Source: Bordetella petrii (lineage in GTDB: Bacteria > Pseudomonadota > Gammaproteobacteria > Burkholderiales > Burkholderiaceae_B). From it: a stretch of DNA of 64,000 nt. The notes below the pieces were generated by a model. That model saw only the letters and a list, made by a program, of their open reading frames with translations, was not told where the DNA came from and searched no databases. The position numbers were made by a program, and so were the translations under genes. The stretch covers positions 3,348,001-3,412,000 of the forward strand of contig NC_010170.1 in NCBI RefSeq assembly GCF_000067205.1, written 5' to 3'. Shown piece by piece: positions 17,520 to 25,713 of this stretch (positions are counted from its first letter, which is position 1; every line of letters begins with the position of its first letter).

Positions 17520-18290
17520 TCAATAACTGACCCCCGCTGCCCGCAATTGCGAGGCGGTGTGCCGCAACTCGGGCAGGAACTGACGCAATGCCGTGGCTTC
17601 GTCGAACGCGCCCGCCGGCAGGCTGACGTTGATGGCGGCCACGATGGCGCCGTCTTTGTCGCGCACCGGCACGCCCAACCCGGCGATGGACTCGTCCAGT
17701 TCGCCGTCGACCCAGGCATAGCCTTGTTCGCGCACCTGCTCGACCGCCGCCTTCAGGCGCGCCCGGTCTACCACGGTAGCGCCGGTCAGTTTCTTCAGGG
17801 TGGCGGTTTGCAGGTAAGCATCCAGCGCCGCATCGTCCAGCCCCGACAGCAACACCCGCCCCATCGACACCGCGTGCGCGGGCAGCCGGCTGCCCAGCGA
17901 CGGACTCATGGGCAGGATGCGGCGCGTGTGCAGGCGCTGCACGTACACGATGTCTTCTTCATCGAGCACCGACACCGCGCACGACTGCCCGATGCGCGCG
18001 CATAGTTCTTCCAGCGCCAATTGCGCCTGCCGCCAGTACGGCAGCGAATACAGGTACGACAGCCCCAGGCGCAACACCTTGGGCGTCAGCCAGTAGTACT
18101 TGCCGTCGGTCTTTACGAACGACAGGTCGATCAGGGTGAGCAGAAAACGGCGCACCGCGGTGCGCGGCAGGTCGACTGCTTCAGCCACGTCGCCCAGGGT
18201 CTGGCGTTCGGCGCCCTGCCCCATGGCCTCGATGATTTTCAGCCCGCGCGCAAAGGTGCGAACGAACGATTCGCTTTCTGGTGTAGCCAT
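17520..18290 (-). CDS. IclR-family regulator (PcaR/PobR-like)
   Basis: 256 residues. The start at 18290 (MATPESES) is chosen because CGGAGATACGC gives a good ribosome site; the frame runs upstream with other possible starts at 18305 and beyond. The N-terminal winged helix (about 8-65: FARGLKIIEAM, TLGDVAEAVDLPRTAVRRFLLTL) is followed by the GAF-like IclR effector domain (about 80-250). The segment YYWLTPKVLRLGLSYL is typical of the aromatic-acid PcaR/PobR branch. It faces the MaoC-Bug-CoA-transferase operon across a 42-bp palindrome and is its likely regulator. Confidence 0.9.
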   Translation of the reverse strand: MATPESESFVRTFARGLKIIEAMGQGAERQTLGDVAEAVDLPRTAVRRFLLTLIDLSFVKTDGKYYWLTPKVLRLGLSYLYSLPYWRQAQLALEELCARIGQSCAVSVLDEEDIVYVQRLHTRRILPMSPSLGSRLPAHAVSMGRVLLSGLDDAALDAYLQTATLKKLTGATVVDRARLKAAVEQVREQGYAWVDGELDESIAGLGVPVRDKDGAIVAAINVSLPAGAFDEATALRQFLPELRHTASQLRAAGVSY

Positions 18291-18335
18291 GCGTATCTCC
18301 GCCATGTGCTTGACACAGCAAATTTCGGCCCGCAA

Positions 18336-18377
18336 AATGACCGTATAGCGGATTGCAATATCCGCTAAGCGGTCATT
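18336..18377. promoter_or_regulatory. 42-bp inverted repeat, probable IclR operator
   Basis: Left arm AATGACCGTATAGCGGAT (18336-18353), spacer TGCAAT, right arm ATCCGCTAAGCGGTCATT (18360-18377). Sixteen of 18 arm positions pair. The inner TAGCGGAT/ATCCGCTA resembles known IclR-type sites. It lies 46 bp from both flanking start codons, so one bound protein could control both directions. Confidence 0.8.
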
Positions 18378-18423
18378 GTAGCACAATGCCCAGGCCAATC
18401 AACCCTTCTACCCAGCCGCAGCC

Positions 18424-18897
18424 ATGACAGAACCCAGCTTCGAAACCGATTTCTGGAAAGACGCGCAGGCGCGCAAAATCTGGGACGACATCGTCCCCGG
18501 CGAGCCGCGCAAGACCATTCCCTACACCCTGACGCTGGACGCCATCCAGAAGTACTGCCGCGTGGTGGGCGACATGCACCCGCTGTATTTCGACGAGGAA
18601 TACGCGCGCAACTCGCCCTACAAGGGCCTGATCGCCCCGCCCGCCATCCACATCCTGCTGATGTTCGCCTGCACGCCCGCCGACGACTGGATGCGCAGCC
18701 CCGGCACGGTCAATGCAGGCCAGTCCTGGAGCTACAACATCCCGGCCCGGCCCGGCGACGTCATCCGCCTGCAGGCGCGCGCGCTCGACAAGTTCATCAA
18801 GAAAGACCGCCTGTTCGCCGTGCACGACAACGTGTTCTTCAACCAGCACGACGAAGTGATCTGCTCCGGCCGCGGCTGGACCATCCGCCCCATGTAA
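18424..18897 (+). CDS. MaoC-like hot-dog hydratase, subunit A
   Basis: 157 residues, single hot-dog domain. The R-hydratase motif is at VVGDMHPLYFDEEYA, giving the catalytic pair D50 and H52, followed by GLIAPPAI. No signal peptide. MaoC-type enzymes add water across the double bond of an enoyl-CoA. The next gene encodes a second MaoC domain 27 bp downstream, so the two may form a heteromer, as in mesaconyl-type and steroid-side-chain hydratases. The operon also holds a Bug receptor and a CoA-transferase, which fits activation and hydration of an imported unsaturated dicarboxylate; this pathway is inference. Confidence 0.85.
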   Translation: MTEPSFETDFWKDAQARKIWDDIVPGEPRKTIPYTLTLDAIQKYCRVVGDMHPLYFDEEYARNSPYKGLIAPPAIHILLMFACTPADDWMRSPGTVNAGQSWSYNIPARPGDVIRLQARALDKFIKKDRLFAVHDNVFFNQHDEVICSGRGWTIRPM

Positions 18898-18924
18898 TCG
18901 CGCCGCGCCCAAGGAACCGCCCCC

Positions 18925-19359
18925 ATGACCCACGCATTCGACACCCTGAAAACCGGCCAGCAGATCGACGGCACGCCGTTTTCCCCCACCCGCGAATCGA
19001 TCCGCGAGTTCTGCGAAGCCTCGCTCGACTTCAACCCCCTGCACCTGGATGACAACTACATGCAGGGCAATTTCGGCAAGACCCACTTCGGCGGAATCAT
19101 CATGCACGGCATGAATAATTTCGGCGTCATCAGCAAGATGCTGACCGACTGGCTGTACCCGCAAGGCGGCGTGCAGCGGCGCCTGGAAACGCGCTGGAAA
19201 GCCCCGGTGAAGCCGGGCGACACCATCACGCCGCGCGCCACCGTCACCGCCACCCGCAAAACCGAAAAAAGCCGTTGGGCCACGCTGGACGTGCAAGTCA
19301 CCAACCAGCGCGGCGAAACCGTGGCCACCGGCGAAGCCATGGTCGAGTTCCCCGCCTGA
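18925..19359 (+). CDS. MaoC-like hot-dog hydratase, subunit B
   Basis: 144 residues, single hot-dog domain with the catalytic-type pair D35 and H40 in EASLDFNPLHLDDNY and the following FGGIIMHGMNNFG helix. Both MaoC proteins of this operon keep an Asp/His pair, so neither is an obvious non-catalytic partner. It follows the first MaoC gene by 27 bp and precedes the Bug receptor by 98 bp. Cytoplasmic. The substrate is probably an enoyl-CoA made by the CoA-transferase encoded downstream. Confidence 0.85.
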   Translation: MTHAFDTLKTGQQIDGTPFSPTRESIREFCEASLDFNPLHLDDNYMQGNFGKTHFGGIIMHGMNNFGVISKMLTDWLYPQGGVQRRLETRWKAPVKPGDTITPRATVTATRKTEKSRWATLDVQVTNQRGETVATGEAMVEFPA

Positions 19360-19457
19360 CCGTTCTTTGCCAGGCGTGGCCAGGCGCCAGGCTCCCGCAG
19401 GGGGCCTGACGCCGAACACCAGAGACTGCCGACAACAACAAGCATCGGAGACAAATC

Positions 19458-20438
19458 ATGAAAGCATGGACCCAGGCGGCCGCGGCCGCCACCCTGGCCC
19501 TGGCCACCGTGCTGGCGCCGCCCGCCAGCCAGGCTCAACCCGCCTATCCCACGCGCAGCGTCACCCTGGTCGTGCCCTTTCCACCCGGCGGCACCACCGA
19601 CATCCTGGCGCGCCTGCTGGCCAACGAACTCGGCCAGCAATGGAAGCAGACCGTTGTCGTCGAAAACAAGCCCGGCGCCAGCGGCACCATTTTTTCCGAG
19701 CAGCTGGCCCGTGCCGAACCCGACGGCTACACGTTGATGCTGACCGCCACGCATCACGTCATCAATCCCAGCCTGTACAAGAATCTGCGCTACGACACCC
19801 GCAAAGACTTCACTCCTATTGCCGAAGTGGCCGCGGTGCCCAATGTCCTGGTTGTGAACCCCTCGTTTCCCGCCCAGGACGCGCAGCAGCTGATCGCCTA
19901 TGCCAAGGCGCACCCGGGCCAGGTGAACTTCGGCTCGGCCGGCACGGGCGGCGCCAATCACCTGTCGGGCGAGCTGTTCAAATCCATGACCGGCATCGAC
20001 ATGGTCCACATCCCGTATAAAGGCGCGGCGCCAGCCCTGAATGATCTGCTGGGCGGGCAGATTCCGGTGATGTTCGACTCCGTGCCCGGCGTGCTGCAGC
20101 ACATCCAGGCGGGTAAGCTGCGCGCCCTGGGCGTTACTTCGCTGAAGCGCTCGGCGGCCCTGCCCGACGTGCCCACGCTGGATGAAGCCGGCGTCAAGGG
20201 CTTCGAAGCCATGGCTTGGTTCGGCCTGTATGCGCCCGGCAACATGCCGCCCGCTTTGTCAAAACAGATTTCCACCGCCGTGCTGGCCGCCCTGCAAAGC
20301 CCGCAGATCAAGCAGCAATTCGCAAAACAGGGCGCCGAGCCCGGCACCATGAGCCAACCGGAATTCGCCGGGTTCGTGAATGCCGAAATCGACAAATGGG
20401 CCAAGGTCATTGCCGACGCCCACATCAGCATCCAGTAA
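19458..20438 (+). CDS. Bug/TctC-family periplasmic solute receptor
   Basis: 326 residues. Signal peptide cleaved near SQA-QPAYP (26), then the classical Bug core: VTLVVPFPPGGTTDILARLLA near residue 38, VVENKPGASGTI, HVPYKG-equivalent MVHIPYKGAAPALNDLLGGQI, and terminal helices. Bug proteins bind carboxylates such as dicarboxylates, amino acids or aromatic acids in the periplasm and usually serve tripartite TctAB transporters. No tctA/tctB lies in the window, so it is an orphan receptor. It sits between the MaoC pair and the CoA-transferase gene, hinting at the same ligand. Confidence 0.93.
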   Translation: MKAWTQAAAAATLALATVLAPPASQAQPAYPTRSVTLVVPFPPGGTTDILARLLANELGQQWKQTVVVENKPGASGTIFSEQLARAEPDGYTLMLTATHHVINPSLYKNLRYDTRKDFTPIAEVAAVPNVLVVNPSFPAQDAQQLIAYAKAHPGQVNFGSAGTGGANHLSGELFKSMTGIDMVHIPYKGAAPALNDLLGGQIPVMFDSVPGVLQHIQAGKLRALGVTSLKRSAALPDVPTLDEAGVKGFEAMAWFGLYAPGNMPPALSKQISTAVLAALQSPQIKQQFAKQGAEPGTMSQPEFAGFVNAEIDKWAKVIADAHISIQ

Positions 20439-20454
20439 GAAGGGACGCCGCATC

Positions 20455-21702
20455 ATGCCGGACGCAGCAACCGCCGCCACCGCCGGCGCCCTGTCGCACA
20501 TCAGGGTGCTGGACCTCTCGCGCATTCTGGCAGGGCCCTGGTGCACCCAGAACCTGGCCGACCTGGGCGCCGAAGTCATCAAGGTCGAACGCCCCGGCAG
20601 CGGCGACGACACCCGCGCCTGGGGGCCGCCCTGGACCAAGGACGCCCACGGCAACGACGCCGCCGACTCCACCTACTATGCAGCCGCCAACCGCGGCAAG
20701 AAGTCGGTCACCATCGACATTGCCAGCGCCGATGGCCAGCGCCTGGTGCGCGAACTGGCGGCGCGCAGCGACGTGGTGGTGGAAAACTACAAAATCGGCG
20801 ACCTCAAGCGCTACGGCCTCGACTACGACAGCCTGCGCGCCGTGAACCCAGGCCTGGTGTATTGCTCCATCACGGGCTACGGGCAAAGCGGCCCCAGCGC
20901 CCGCAAGCCCGGCTACGACTTCGTGTTCCAGGCCATCGGCGGCCTGATGAGCATCACCGGCGAGCACGACAGCCTGCCGGGCGGCGGCCCCCAGAAAACC
21001 GGCATCGCCATCGCCGACGTCATCACCGGCATGTACGCCACGATCGCCATCCTGGCTGCCCTGAACCACCGCACCGAGTCCGGCCGGGGCCAGTACATCG
21101 ACATGGCTCTGCTCGACTGCATCGTGGCCCTGGGCGGCAACCAGGTCACCGGCTACTTCGCCAACGGCAAGATCCCGCACCGCTACGGCAATGCGCACGC
21201 CAGCCTGGTGCCCTACCAGGTATTCGCCGTGGCCGACGGCGAAATCGTCGTGGCGGTGGGCAACGACGTGCAATGGCAACGCTATTGCCAGGCCATCGAT
21301 CGCCCCGACCTGGCGGCCGACGACCGCTGGGCCAAGGTCAAGGGCCGCATCGTCGGCCGCGGCGAGCTTGTGCCCGAACTGGCGCGCACCATGCTCACGC
21401 GCGGAGCCGATGACTGGATCGCCCGCCTGGAAGCCGCGGACGTGCCCTGCGGGCGCATCAACAACTACGAACAGGTGTTCCAAGACCCGCAAGTGCAATA
21501 CCGTGGCCTGCGGGTCGACATGCCCAAGCCCGACGGCGGCGTCGTCTCCACCATCGCCAGCCCGCTGCGCCTGTGCGGCACCCCGGTCAAGTACGAACTG
21601 CCCCCGCCGTCCGTGGGCGACAGCACCGACTACGTACTGCAACAATTGCTGGGCTATGGGCCGGAAGAAATCCAGGCGCTCAAGCAGAGCAAGGTGGTCT
21701 GA
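20455..21702 (+). CDS. CaiB/BaiF class III CoA-transferase
   Basis: 415 residues from ATG 20455 (ribosome site AGAAGGGA; the open frame starts earlier inside the Bug gene). N-terminal RVLDLSRILAGPWCTQNLADLGAEVIKVE is the family signature. The likely catalytic aspartate, which forms the acyl-anhydride, is D188 in KTGIAIADVITGMYA, and GRGQYIDMALLD follows. Enzymes of this family move CoA from a donor such as succinyl-CoA to a carboxylic acid. It is 16 bp downstream of the Bug receptor, so the imported acid is probably activated here and then hydrated by the MaoC proteins. Confidence 0.93.
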   Translation: MPDAATAATAGALSHIRVLDLSRILAGPWCTQNLADLGAEVIKVERPGSGDDTRAWGPPWTKDAHGNDAADSTYYAAANRGKKSVTIDIASADGQRLVRELAARSDVVVENYKIGDLKRYGLDYDSLRAVNPGLVYCSITGYGQSGPSARKPGYDFVFQAIGGLMSITGEHDSLPGGGPQKTGIAIADVITGMYATIAILAALNHRTESGRGQYIDMALLDCIVALGGNQVTGYFANGKIPHRYGNAHASLVPYQVFAVADGEIVVAVGNDVQWQRYCQAIDRPDLAADDRWAKVKGRIVGRGELVPELARTMLTRGADDWIARLEAADVPCGRINNYEQVFQDPQVQYRGLRVDMPKPDGGVVSTIASPLRLCGTPVKYELPPPSVGDSTDYVLQQLLGYGPEEIQALKQSKVV

Positions 21703-21750
21703 GCAGCATTCGAGTGATGACGCCTGTGTCTGACACCCCAACCCCATACC

Positions 21751-21839
21751 CAGGTGTCTGACTCCCGAAGGGTGTCAGACACCGCACCCCGCAATAACTT
21801 CATCCCCAGGTGTCTGACTCCCAAAGGGTGTCAGACACC
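21751..21839. repeat. two copies of palindromic repeat family A
   Basis: Copy 1 is 21751-21783 and copy 2 is 21807-21839. Each has arms GGTGTCTGAC and GTCAGACACC around a 9-10-base loop (TCCCGAAGG-like), and they are separated by a spacer containing CCCGCAATAACTT; a similar CCCGCAATGACTT follows copy 2. A degenerate third copy (TGTGTCTGACACC) lies at 21725-21738. They sit just after the CoA-transferase stop and can act as terminators. The same family recurs at about 24.76, 31.66, 47.61, 51.89, 52.15 and 52.39 kb. Confidence 0.85.
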
Positions 21840-21897
21840 GAAACCCGCAATGACTTCCGCAGGATATGATGTGCCATCCCCATCCGGCACGCCTTCC

Positions 21898-22758
21898 ATG
21901 TCCCGCATCCGCCAGCTTCCCGCCCTGCTCCTGGCCTGCGCCGCCCTGCTGCATCCCGATGCCGACGCCGCCCCCCGGCTGCTGCACAGCGAGCCTTCCC
22001 AATTCGGCACGATTCTGGTCTTTGAAGAAAACGGCGAGCGCTGCATGAATTTCAACAGCATGGTCGACTTCGGCCGCCAGACTTGCATGAGCCTGGAGCA
22101 GCCCGGCGCGTTGGTGTTTTCCTACACGCGCATGATGATCGGCGCGCTGTATGCCAGGCCCGAGCCCAAGACCATCCTGATCGTCGGGCTGGGCGGCGCG
22201 ACCTTACAGAAGACCCTGGCCGGGTTGCTGCCCGGCGCAAGCATCGACACGGTAGAGATCGACCCCGCGGTCGGCACGGTCGCACGCGAGTACTTCGGCT
22301 ACCAACCAGGCCCGACGCAGCGCCTGTTCATCGAAGACGGCCGCGCCTACATCGAGCGCGCCCATCGCGCAGGCCTGCAGTACGACATGGTAATGCTGGA
22401 TGCCTTCGACGTGGACTACATCCCGGAACACCTGATGACGCTGGAATTCCTGCAGCATGTAAAAGGAATACTCGCGCCCGGCGGCATCGTGGTGGCCAAC
22501 ACATTTACGAACAGCCAGCTGTACCAGCGCGAGTCGGCCACCTATGCGGCCGTGTTCGGCGCGTTTTTCAATCTGAAAGAAGGCAACCGGGTCATCATCG
22601 CCGCAAACGGCGCCTTGCCCGACGACGAAACATTGGCCCGCAACAGCAAAGCGCTGGCCGGCAAGCTGAAGCCGCTGGGCATCGATCGCGAACATACCCT
22701 GGACCAGTTCGTGCGCATTGACGGCGTCGGCAGCGATATTGCCGTCTTGAAAGACTGA
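21898..22758 (+). CDS. spermidine-synthase-like protein with signal peptide
   Basis: 286 residues. Residues 1-25 are a Sec-type signal peptide (LLLACAALLHPDADA-A). The rest is a class I methyltransferase/aminopropyltransferase fold: LIVGLGGATLQKTL (nucleotide loop, GGGDG-like but changed), DTVEIDPAV, IEDGRAYIERA and MVMLDAFDVDYIPEHLMT. The DAFD...IPEHL motif belongs to spermidine-synthase-like proteins, not to true SpeE, where an Asp in the DSTDP-like segment binds putrescine. No AdoMet decarboxylase is nearby. A predicted exported member is odd; the function is unknown. Upstream repeats lie outside the reading frame chosen. Confidence 0.8.
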   Translation: MSRIRQLPALLLACAALLHPDADAAPRLLHSEPSQFGTILVFEENGERCMNFNSMVDFGRQTCMSLEQPGALVFSYTRMMIGALYARPEPKTILIVGLGGATLQKTLAGLLPGASIDTVEIDPAVGTVAREYFGYQPGPTQRLFIEDGRAYIERAHRAGLQYDMVMLDAFDVDYIPEHLMTLEFLQHVKGILAPGGIVVANTFTNSQLYQRESATYAAVFGAFFNLKEGNRVIIAANGALPDDETLARNSKALAGKLKPLGIDREHTLDQFVRIDGVGSDIAVLKD

Positions 22759-22831
22759 GCGTTCACGTCATCTACAATGCCTGGCCATATCGATTGCCTG
22801 AAAACGCAGCCGATCAGCAGCCACAGGTAGC

Positions 22832-23740
22832 ATGACACGCGCGAAGAAACCCGTTTCCCGAAAAAGAAAACCCGCGGCAAGAAGCCGCAGCCAGCCGGCC
22901 CACAGCCTGACACGATTCCTGCGGGCATTCGTGGTTTCATCCCTGGCCAGCTTTGGCGCCGCCACCCACATGCTGAATCCGCAATGGCGGATTCCCGTCC
23001 CGGTAGAAAATATTCTTGCGCGGTTGCAATGGCCGCCGCGCGAACAAGCCGCCCCGGTAGCCGTGCCCACCGGGGCAAGCATCCAGACCCGGTTCGCGGC
23101 CTGCCCCCAGTTCTTTCCGGGCGGACAATCGCCCGCCGTGCCCGCCGCCCCAAAACTGCGCGAAATATGCTTTTCCAGCTTCGCAGTGCTGCATAACGGG
23201 CAAACCAAAACGCCGGTATTCGTGGCGGAACGCCTGAACCGCAAGATGCTGATCCAGGCCCAGGGGCTGCAGCGCACCGACCGCTTCTATGCCGAGGGCA
23301 GGATTCCGCGCGCCGAGCGCGCCGAACTGCAAGACTATCAGGGGTCGGGCTATTCGCGCGGGCACATGGCGCCGGCGGCGGATATGGCCACGCCCGAAGC
23401 CATGGCGCAGAGTTTTTCACTGGCGAATATGGTGCCGCAGGATCAGCGCCAGAATGCCGGGCCCTGGAGCCGCATTGAGCAGGACACGCGGAAATACGTC
23501 ATGCGGGCCGCGGGAGATGTGTATGTCTTTACCGGCCCGGTGTATGGCGAGCGGCCGGAAACCATTGGCAACGGCGTCGCGGTGCCCAGCTATGTTTACA
23601 AACTCGTGTATGACGCGACGACCGGGCGGTCCTGGGTGCATTGGCAGGCGAACAGCGGCAACGCCAGAGTTGGCGCGCCAATAGGATACGGGGAGTTCGT
23701 GAACAGGACGGGGATCAGGATGTTGCCCAGCGAGCCGTGA
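22832..23740 (+). CDS. DNA/RNA non-specific endonuclease (NUC1/EndoG family), membrane-anchored
   Basis: 302 residues. A very basic N-terminus (KKPVSRKRKPAARSRS) is followed by one membrane segment at about 29-45, placing the catalytic domain in the periplasm. The beta-beta-alpha-metal core has SRGHMAPAADM with general-base H178, and LANMVPQDQRQN with the Mg-binding N208. The family usually has DRGH; here the Asp is Ser, a variant that may still be active. Predicted to cleave DNA and RNA. It follows the spermidine-synthase-like gene by about 70 bp. Confidence 0.88.
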   Translation: MTRAKKPVSRKRKPAARSRSQPAHSLTRFLRAFVVSSLASFGAATHMLNPQWRIPVPVENILARLQWPPREQAAPVAVPTGASIQTRFAACPQFFPGGQSPAVPAAPKLREICFSSFAVLHNGQTKTPVFVAERLNRKMLIQAQGLQRTDRFYAEGRIPRAERAELQDYQGSGYSRGHMAPAADMATPEAMAQSFSLANMVPQDQRQNAGPWSRIEQDTRKYVMRAAGDVYVFTGPVYGERPETIGNGVAVPSYVYKLVYDATTGRSWVHWQANSGNARVGAPIGYGEFVNRTGIRMLPSEP

Positions 23741-23759
23741 CAGGGTCCGGGGGGCAGGC

Positions 23760-24100
23760 GTGCAAAGCTTCAATGTCCGGCGCAACCGCCGCGACAGCCT
23801 GCCGGAAGGGGCGATTTTGTCTGGCACGCGGATAGGGATACCGACGAAGCCGTCATCGTGCTGGAAGGCGAATCGCGCAGCGACGTGCGCGGCGTGGCCG
23901 GCAGCCAAGATCCGATCATCCTGCGCGCGGGCCAGATGGGCGTCGTGCCGAAAGGCGTGGAACACAAACCCCGTGCGGATGGCGAGGTGAAGCTTCTGCT
24001 CTCCTGCAACAAATACTCCCCGCCCTCGCTTGCCCCGTTAAACAAGCCTATCATTAATCCACACGTCCCCGTGGGAGGCTCACCATGCGCCCCACCCTAG
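23760..24100 (+). pseudogene. degraded cupin-domain gene
   Basis: From 23813 one frame encodes a clear cupin core: DFVWHADRDTDEAVIVLEGE, then LRAGQMGVVPKGVEHKP and EVKLLLSCN, the two metal-binding cupin motifs of small single-domain cupins. The only plausible start, GTG at 23760, is in another frame (offset 2), no stop-free start exists upstream in the cupin frame that looks native, and about 25-30 N-terminal residues of the usual protein are missing. The C-terminus also runs past the usual end into the next gene. It reads as a 5'-deleted, frameshifted remnant. Confidence 0.65.
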
Positions 24101-24744
24101 CCATTGCCTCCACTACCCTGCTAGGCACTTTCTTCTACCTGGCCCTGGCGGTCATTGCCTACGGCGGTATTACCCCCTTCTTTTCCCACCCCGCCCGCAT
24201 CGCCCTCACCGTCGTCCTCTTCGCTCTGTCCATCGCCGCCCTCTTCAGCGGCGGCAACCTGAATCCCGGCGTGCGCGAAGACCGCGACAACCGCTGGGTG
24301 CTGACCGCTTTCGCGATCATCGGCCTGCTGAGCGGCACCCTTCCCCCGTATACCGACCGGGCCGGCCTCTGGACCATCGATGGCGACACGGCGCGCTGGC
24401 TCGGCGTGCTGCTGTTTGCCATGGGTGGCGCACTGCGGCTGTGGCCGGCCTACGTGCTGGGCAGCCGCTTCAGCGGGCTGGTGGCCATTCAGGCGGGCCA
24501 CGAGCTCGTCACCACCGGCATCTACGCGAAGATCCGCAACCCCAGCTACCTGGGCCTGTTGATCAGCATGCTGGGGTGGGCGCTGGCGTTTCGGTCGGTC
24601 GTGGGAGTGCTGCTGACGCTATGCATGTTGCCGCCCCTGATCGCCCGGATGCGCAGCGAAGAAAAACTGCTGCGCGCGTACTTCGGCGTGCAGTACGAGG
24701 CTTATCGCAAGCGGACCTGGCGGTTGGTGCCGGGGGTGTACTAG
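24085..24744 (+). CDS. isoprenylcysteine carboxyl methyltransferase (ICMT)-like membrane protein
   Basis: 219 residues with about five membrane helices. The C-terminal part has the ICMT/PEMT signature: GHELVTTGIYAKIRNPSYLG (RHP-like motif with Asn) and then RMRSEEKLLRAYFGVQYEAYRKRTWRLVPGVY, where the paired Glu residues help bind S-adenosylmethionine. Bacterial members methylate unknown lipid or small-molecule substrates. The start is preceded by GTGGGAGGCTCACC. It overlaps the cupin remnant by 16 bp. Confidence 0.8.
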   Translation: MRPTLAIASTTLLGTFFYLALAVIAYGGITPFFSHPARIALTVVLFALSIAALFSGGNLNPGVREDRDNRWVLTAFAIIGLLSGTLPPYTDRAGLWTIDGDTARWLGVLLFAMGGALRLWPAYVLGSRFSGLVAIQAGHELVTTGIYAKIRNPSYLGLLISMLGWALAFRSVVGVLLTLCMLPPLIARMRSEEKLLRAYFGVQYEAYRKRTWRLVPGVY

Positions 24745-24758
24745 GGGGAAGGCCCGGC

Positions 24759-24788
24759 GTCAGACACGCCAGGTGTCTGCCGCCTGAC
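24759..24788. repeat. degenerate copy of palindromic repeat family A
   Basis: GTCAGACAC (24759-24767) and GTGTCTGC (24773-24780) with a 5-bp spacer, then CGCCTGAC. The arms are in the opposite order to the other copies (CAGACAC first). It lies between the convergent ICMT-like and cytochrome c genes, where it may work as a terminator. Confidence 0.6.
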
Positions 24789-24807
24789 GAAAGTTGGCGC
24801 CGCGGAC

Positions 24808-25701
24808 TTACTCTGGTTCATCCAGCGTGTACAAGAAGGCGGCGATGTCGCGGGCATCCTGTTCACTGATTCCCAGGTTCGGCATGGCCGTCGCGGGATC
24901 GATGGCGGGGGGGTCGCGCAGCCACCGCACCATATTGGCGGGCGTATTCGGCAGTATCCCGGCAATGTACCGTTGCTGGGCAACGCCGCCCAACGGCGGG
25001 CCGACATGGTAATTGGCGCCGACCACGCCCGGGATGGCGTGGCAGGTAACGCACAGGTACTGCTGCAGGGCCTGCCGGCCGGCCTGGGCGTCGCCCAGCC
25101 TTGGCTCAGCGGCAGGTGATGCCGCTGCAGGGGCAGGAGCAGAAGCAACCGCAGGCGCGGGCTCTGACGATGCCTCCGGCCGGACATAGCGGCTGTCCCA
25201 CACCTGGTAATCCGCGGGCGACAAGGTCGGCAGCACCCGCATGAAGGCCACCACGTTCCAGATGTCTTCGTCGCTGATGCGGTATTGCCATGCAGGCATG
25301 CCCGTCATTTTGATGCCCTGCCGCACCACCCAATAGACCTCGGCCGCGGGCCAATGCCGGGCGGTGTCCACCAGCGACGCGGGCGGCGGCATGAGGCCCA
25401 TGGCGAAAGGCTCGGGCGGCACGCCGGGCGCGCCGTGACATTGCACGCAATGCGCGCGGAACAACCGGAAGCCATCGATGGCCTGCTGCGGATCGTCCAG
25501 GGGCGGCACGCTCACCCGGGCCGCGCGCACGCTGATCGAGCGCTGCAGCGCGACGTCCATTACGCTGTTCATCGGCGCGGTGTGCGGGTGCGTGGCGCTG
25601 CTGTCGTACCAGCCGCTGTAGACCAGCGCCAGCGCGCCCGCCAGCGCCGCCGCGGCTGCCGTTGCCAGGGTGATGCCGGCGGTGCGCATCCAGGGTTTCA
25701 T
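24808..25701 (-). CDS. di-haem c-type cytochrome
   Basis: 297 residues. N-terminal signal/anchor helix 8-30. Haem motif CVQCH at 85-89 with a distal Met in KMTGMPAW (about 132-137), an Ala/Pro linker (about 178-200), then a second domain with CVTCH at 217-221 and Met in AMPNLG. The second domain is closely related to the neighbouring mono-haem lipoprotein (shared HAIPGV, VGPPL, ILPNTPAN, VRWLRDPPAI, DARDIAA). It would carry electrons in the periplasm. It is 12 bp downstream of the lipoprotein gene and divergent from coxB, so it is probably an electron donor of that oxidase. Confidence 0.9.
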   Translation of the reverse strand: MKPWMRTAGITLATAAAAALAGALALVYSGWYDSSATHPHTAPMNSVMDVALQRSISVRAARVSVPPLDDPQQAIDGFRLFRAHCVQCHGAPGVPPEPFAMGLMPPPASLVDTARHWPAAEVYWVVRQGIKMTGMPAWQYRISDEDIWNVVAFMRVLPTLSPADYQVWDSRYVRPEASSEPAPAVASAPAPAAASPAAEPRLGDAQAGRQALQQYLCVTCHAIPGVVGANYHVGPPLGGVAQQRYIAGILPNTPANMVRWLRDPPAIDPATAMPNLGISEQDARDIAAFLYTLDEPE

Positions 25702-25713
25702 GGCAACGTTCCG

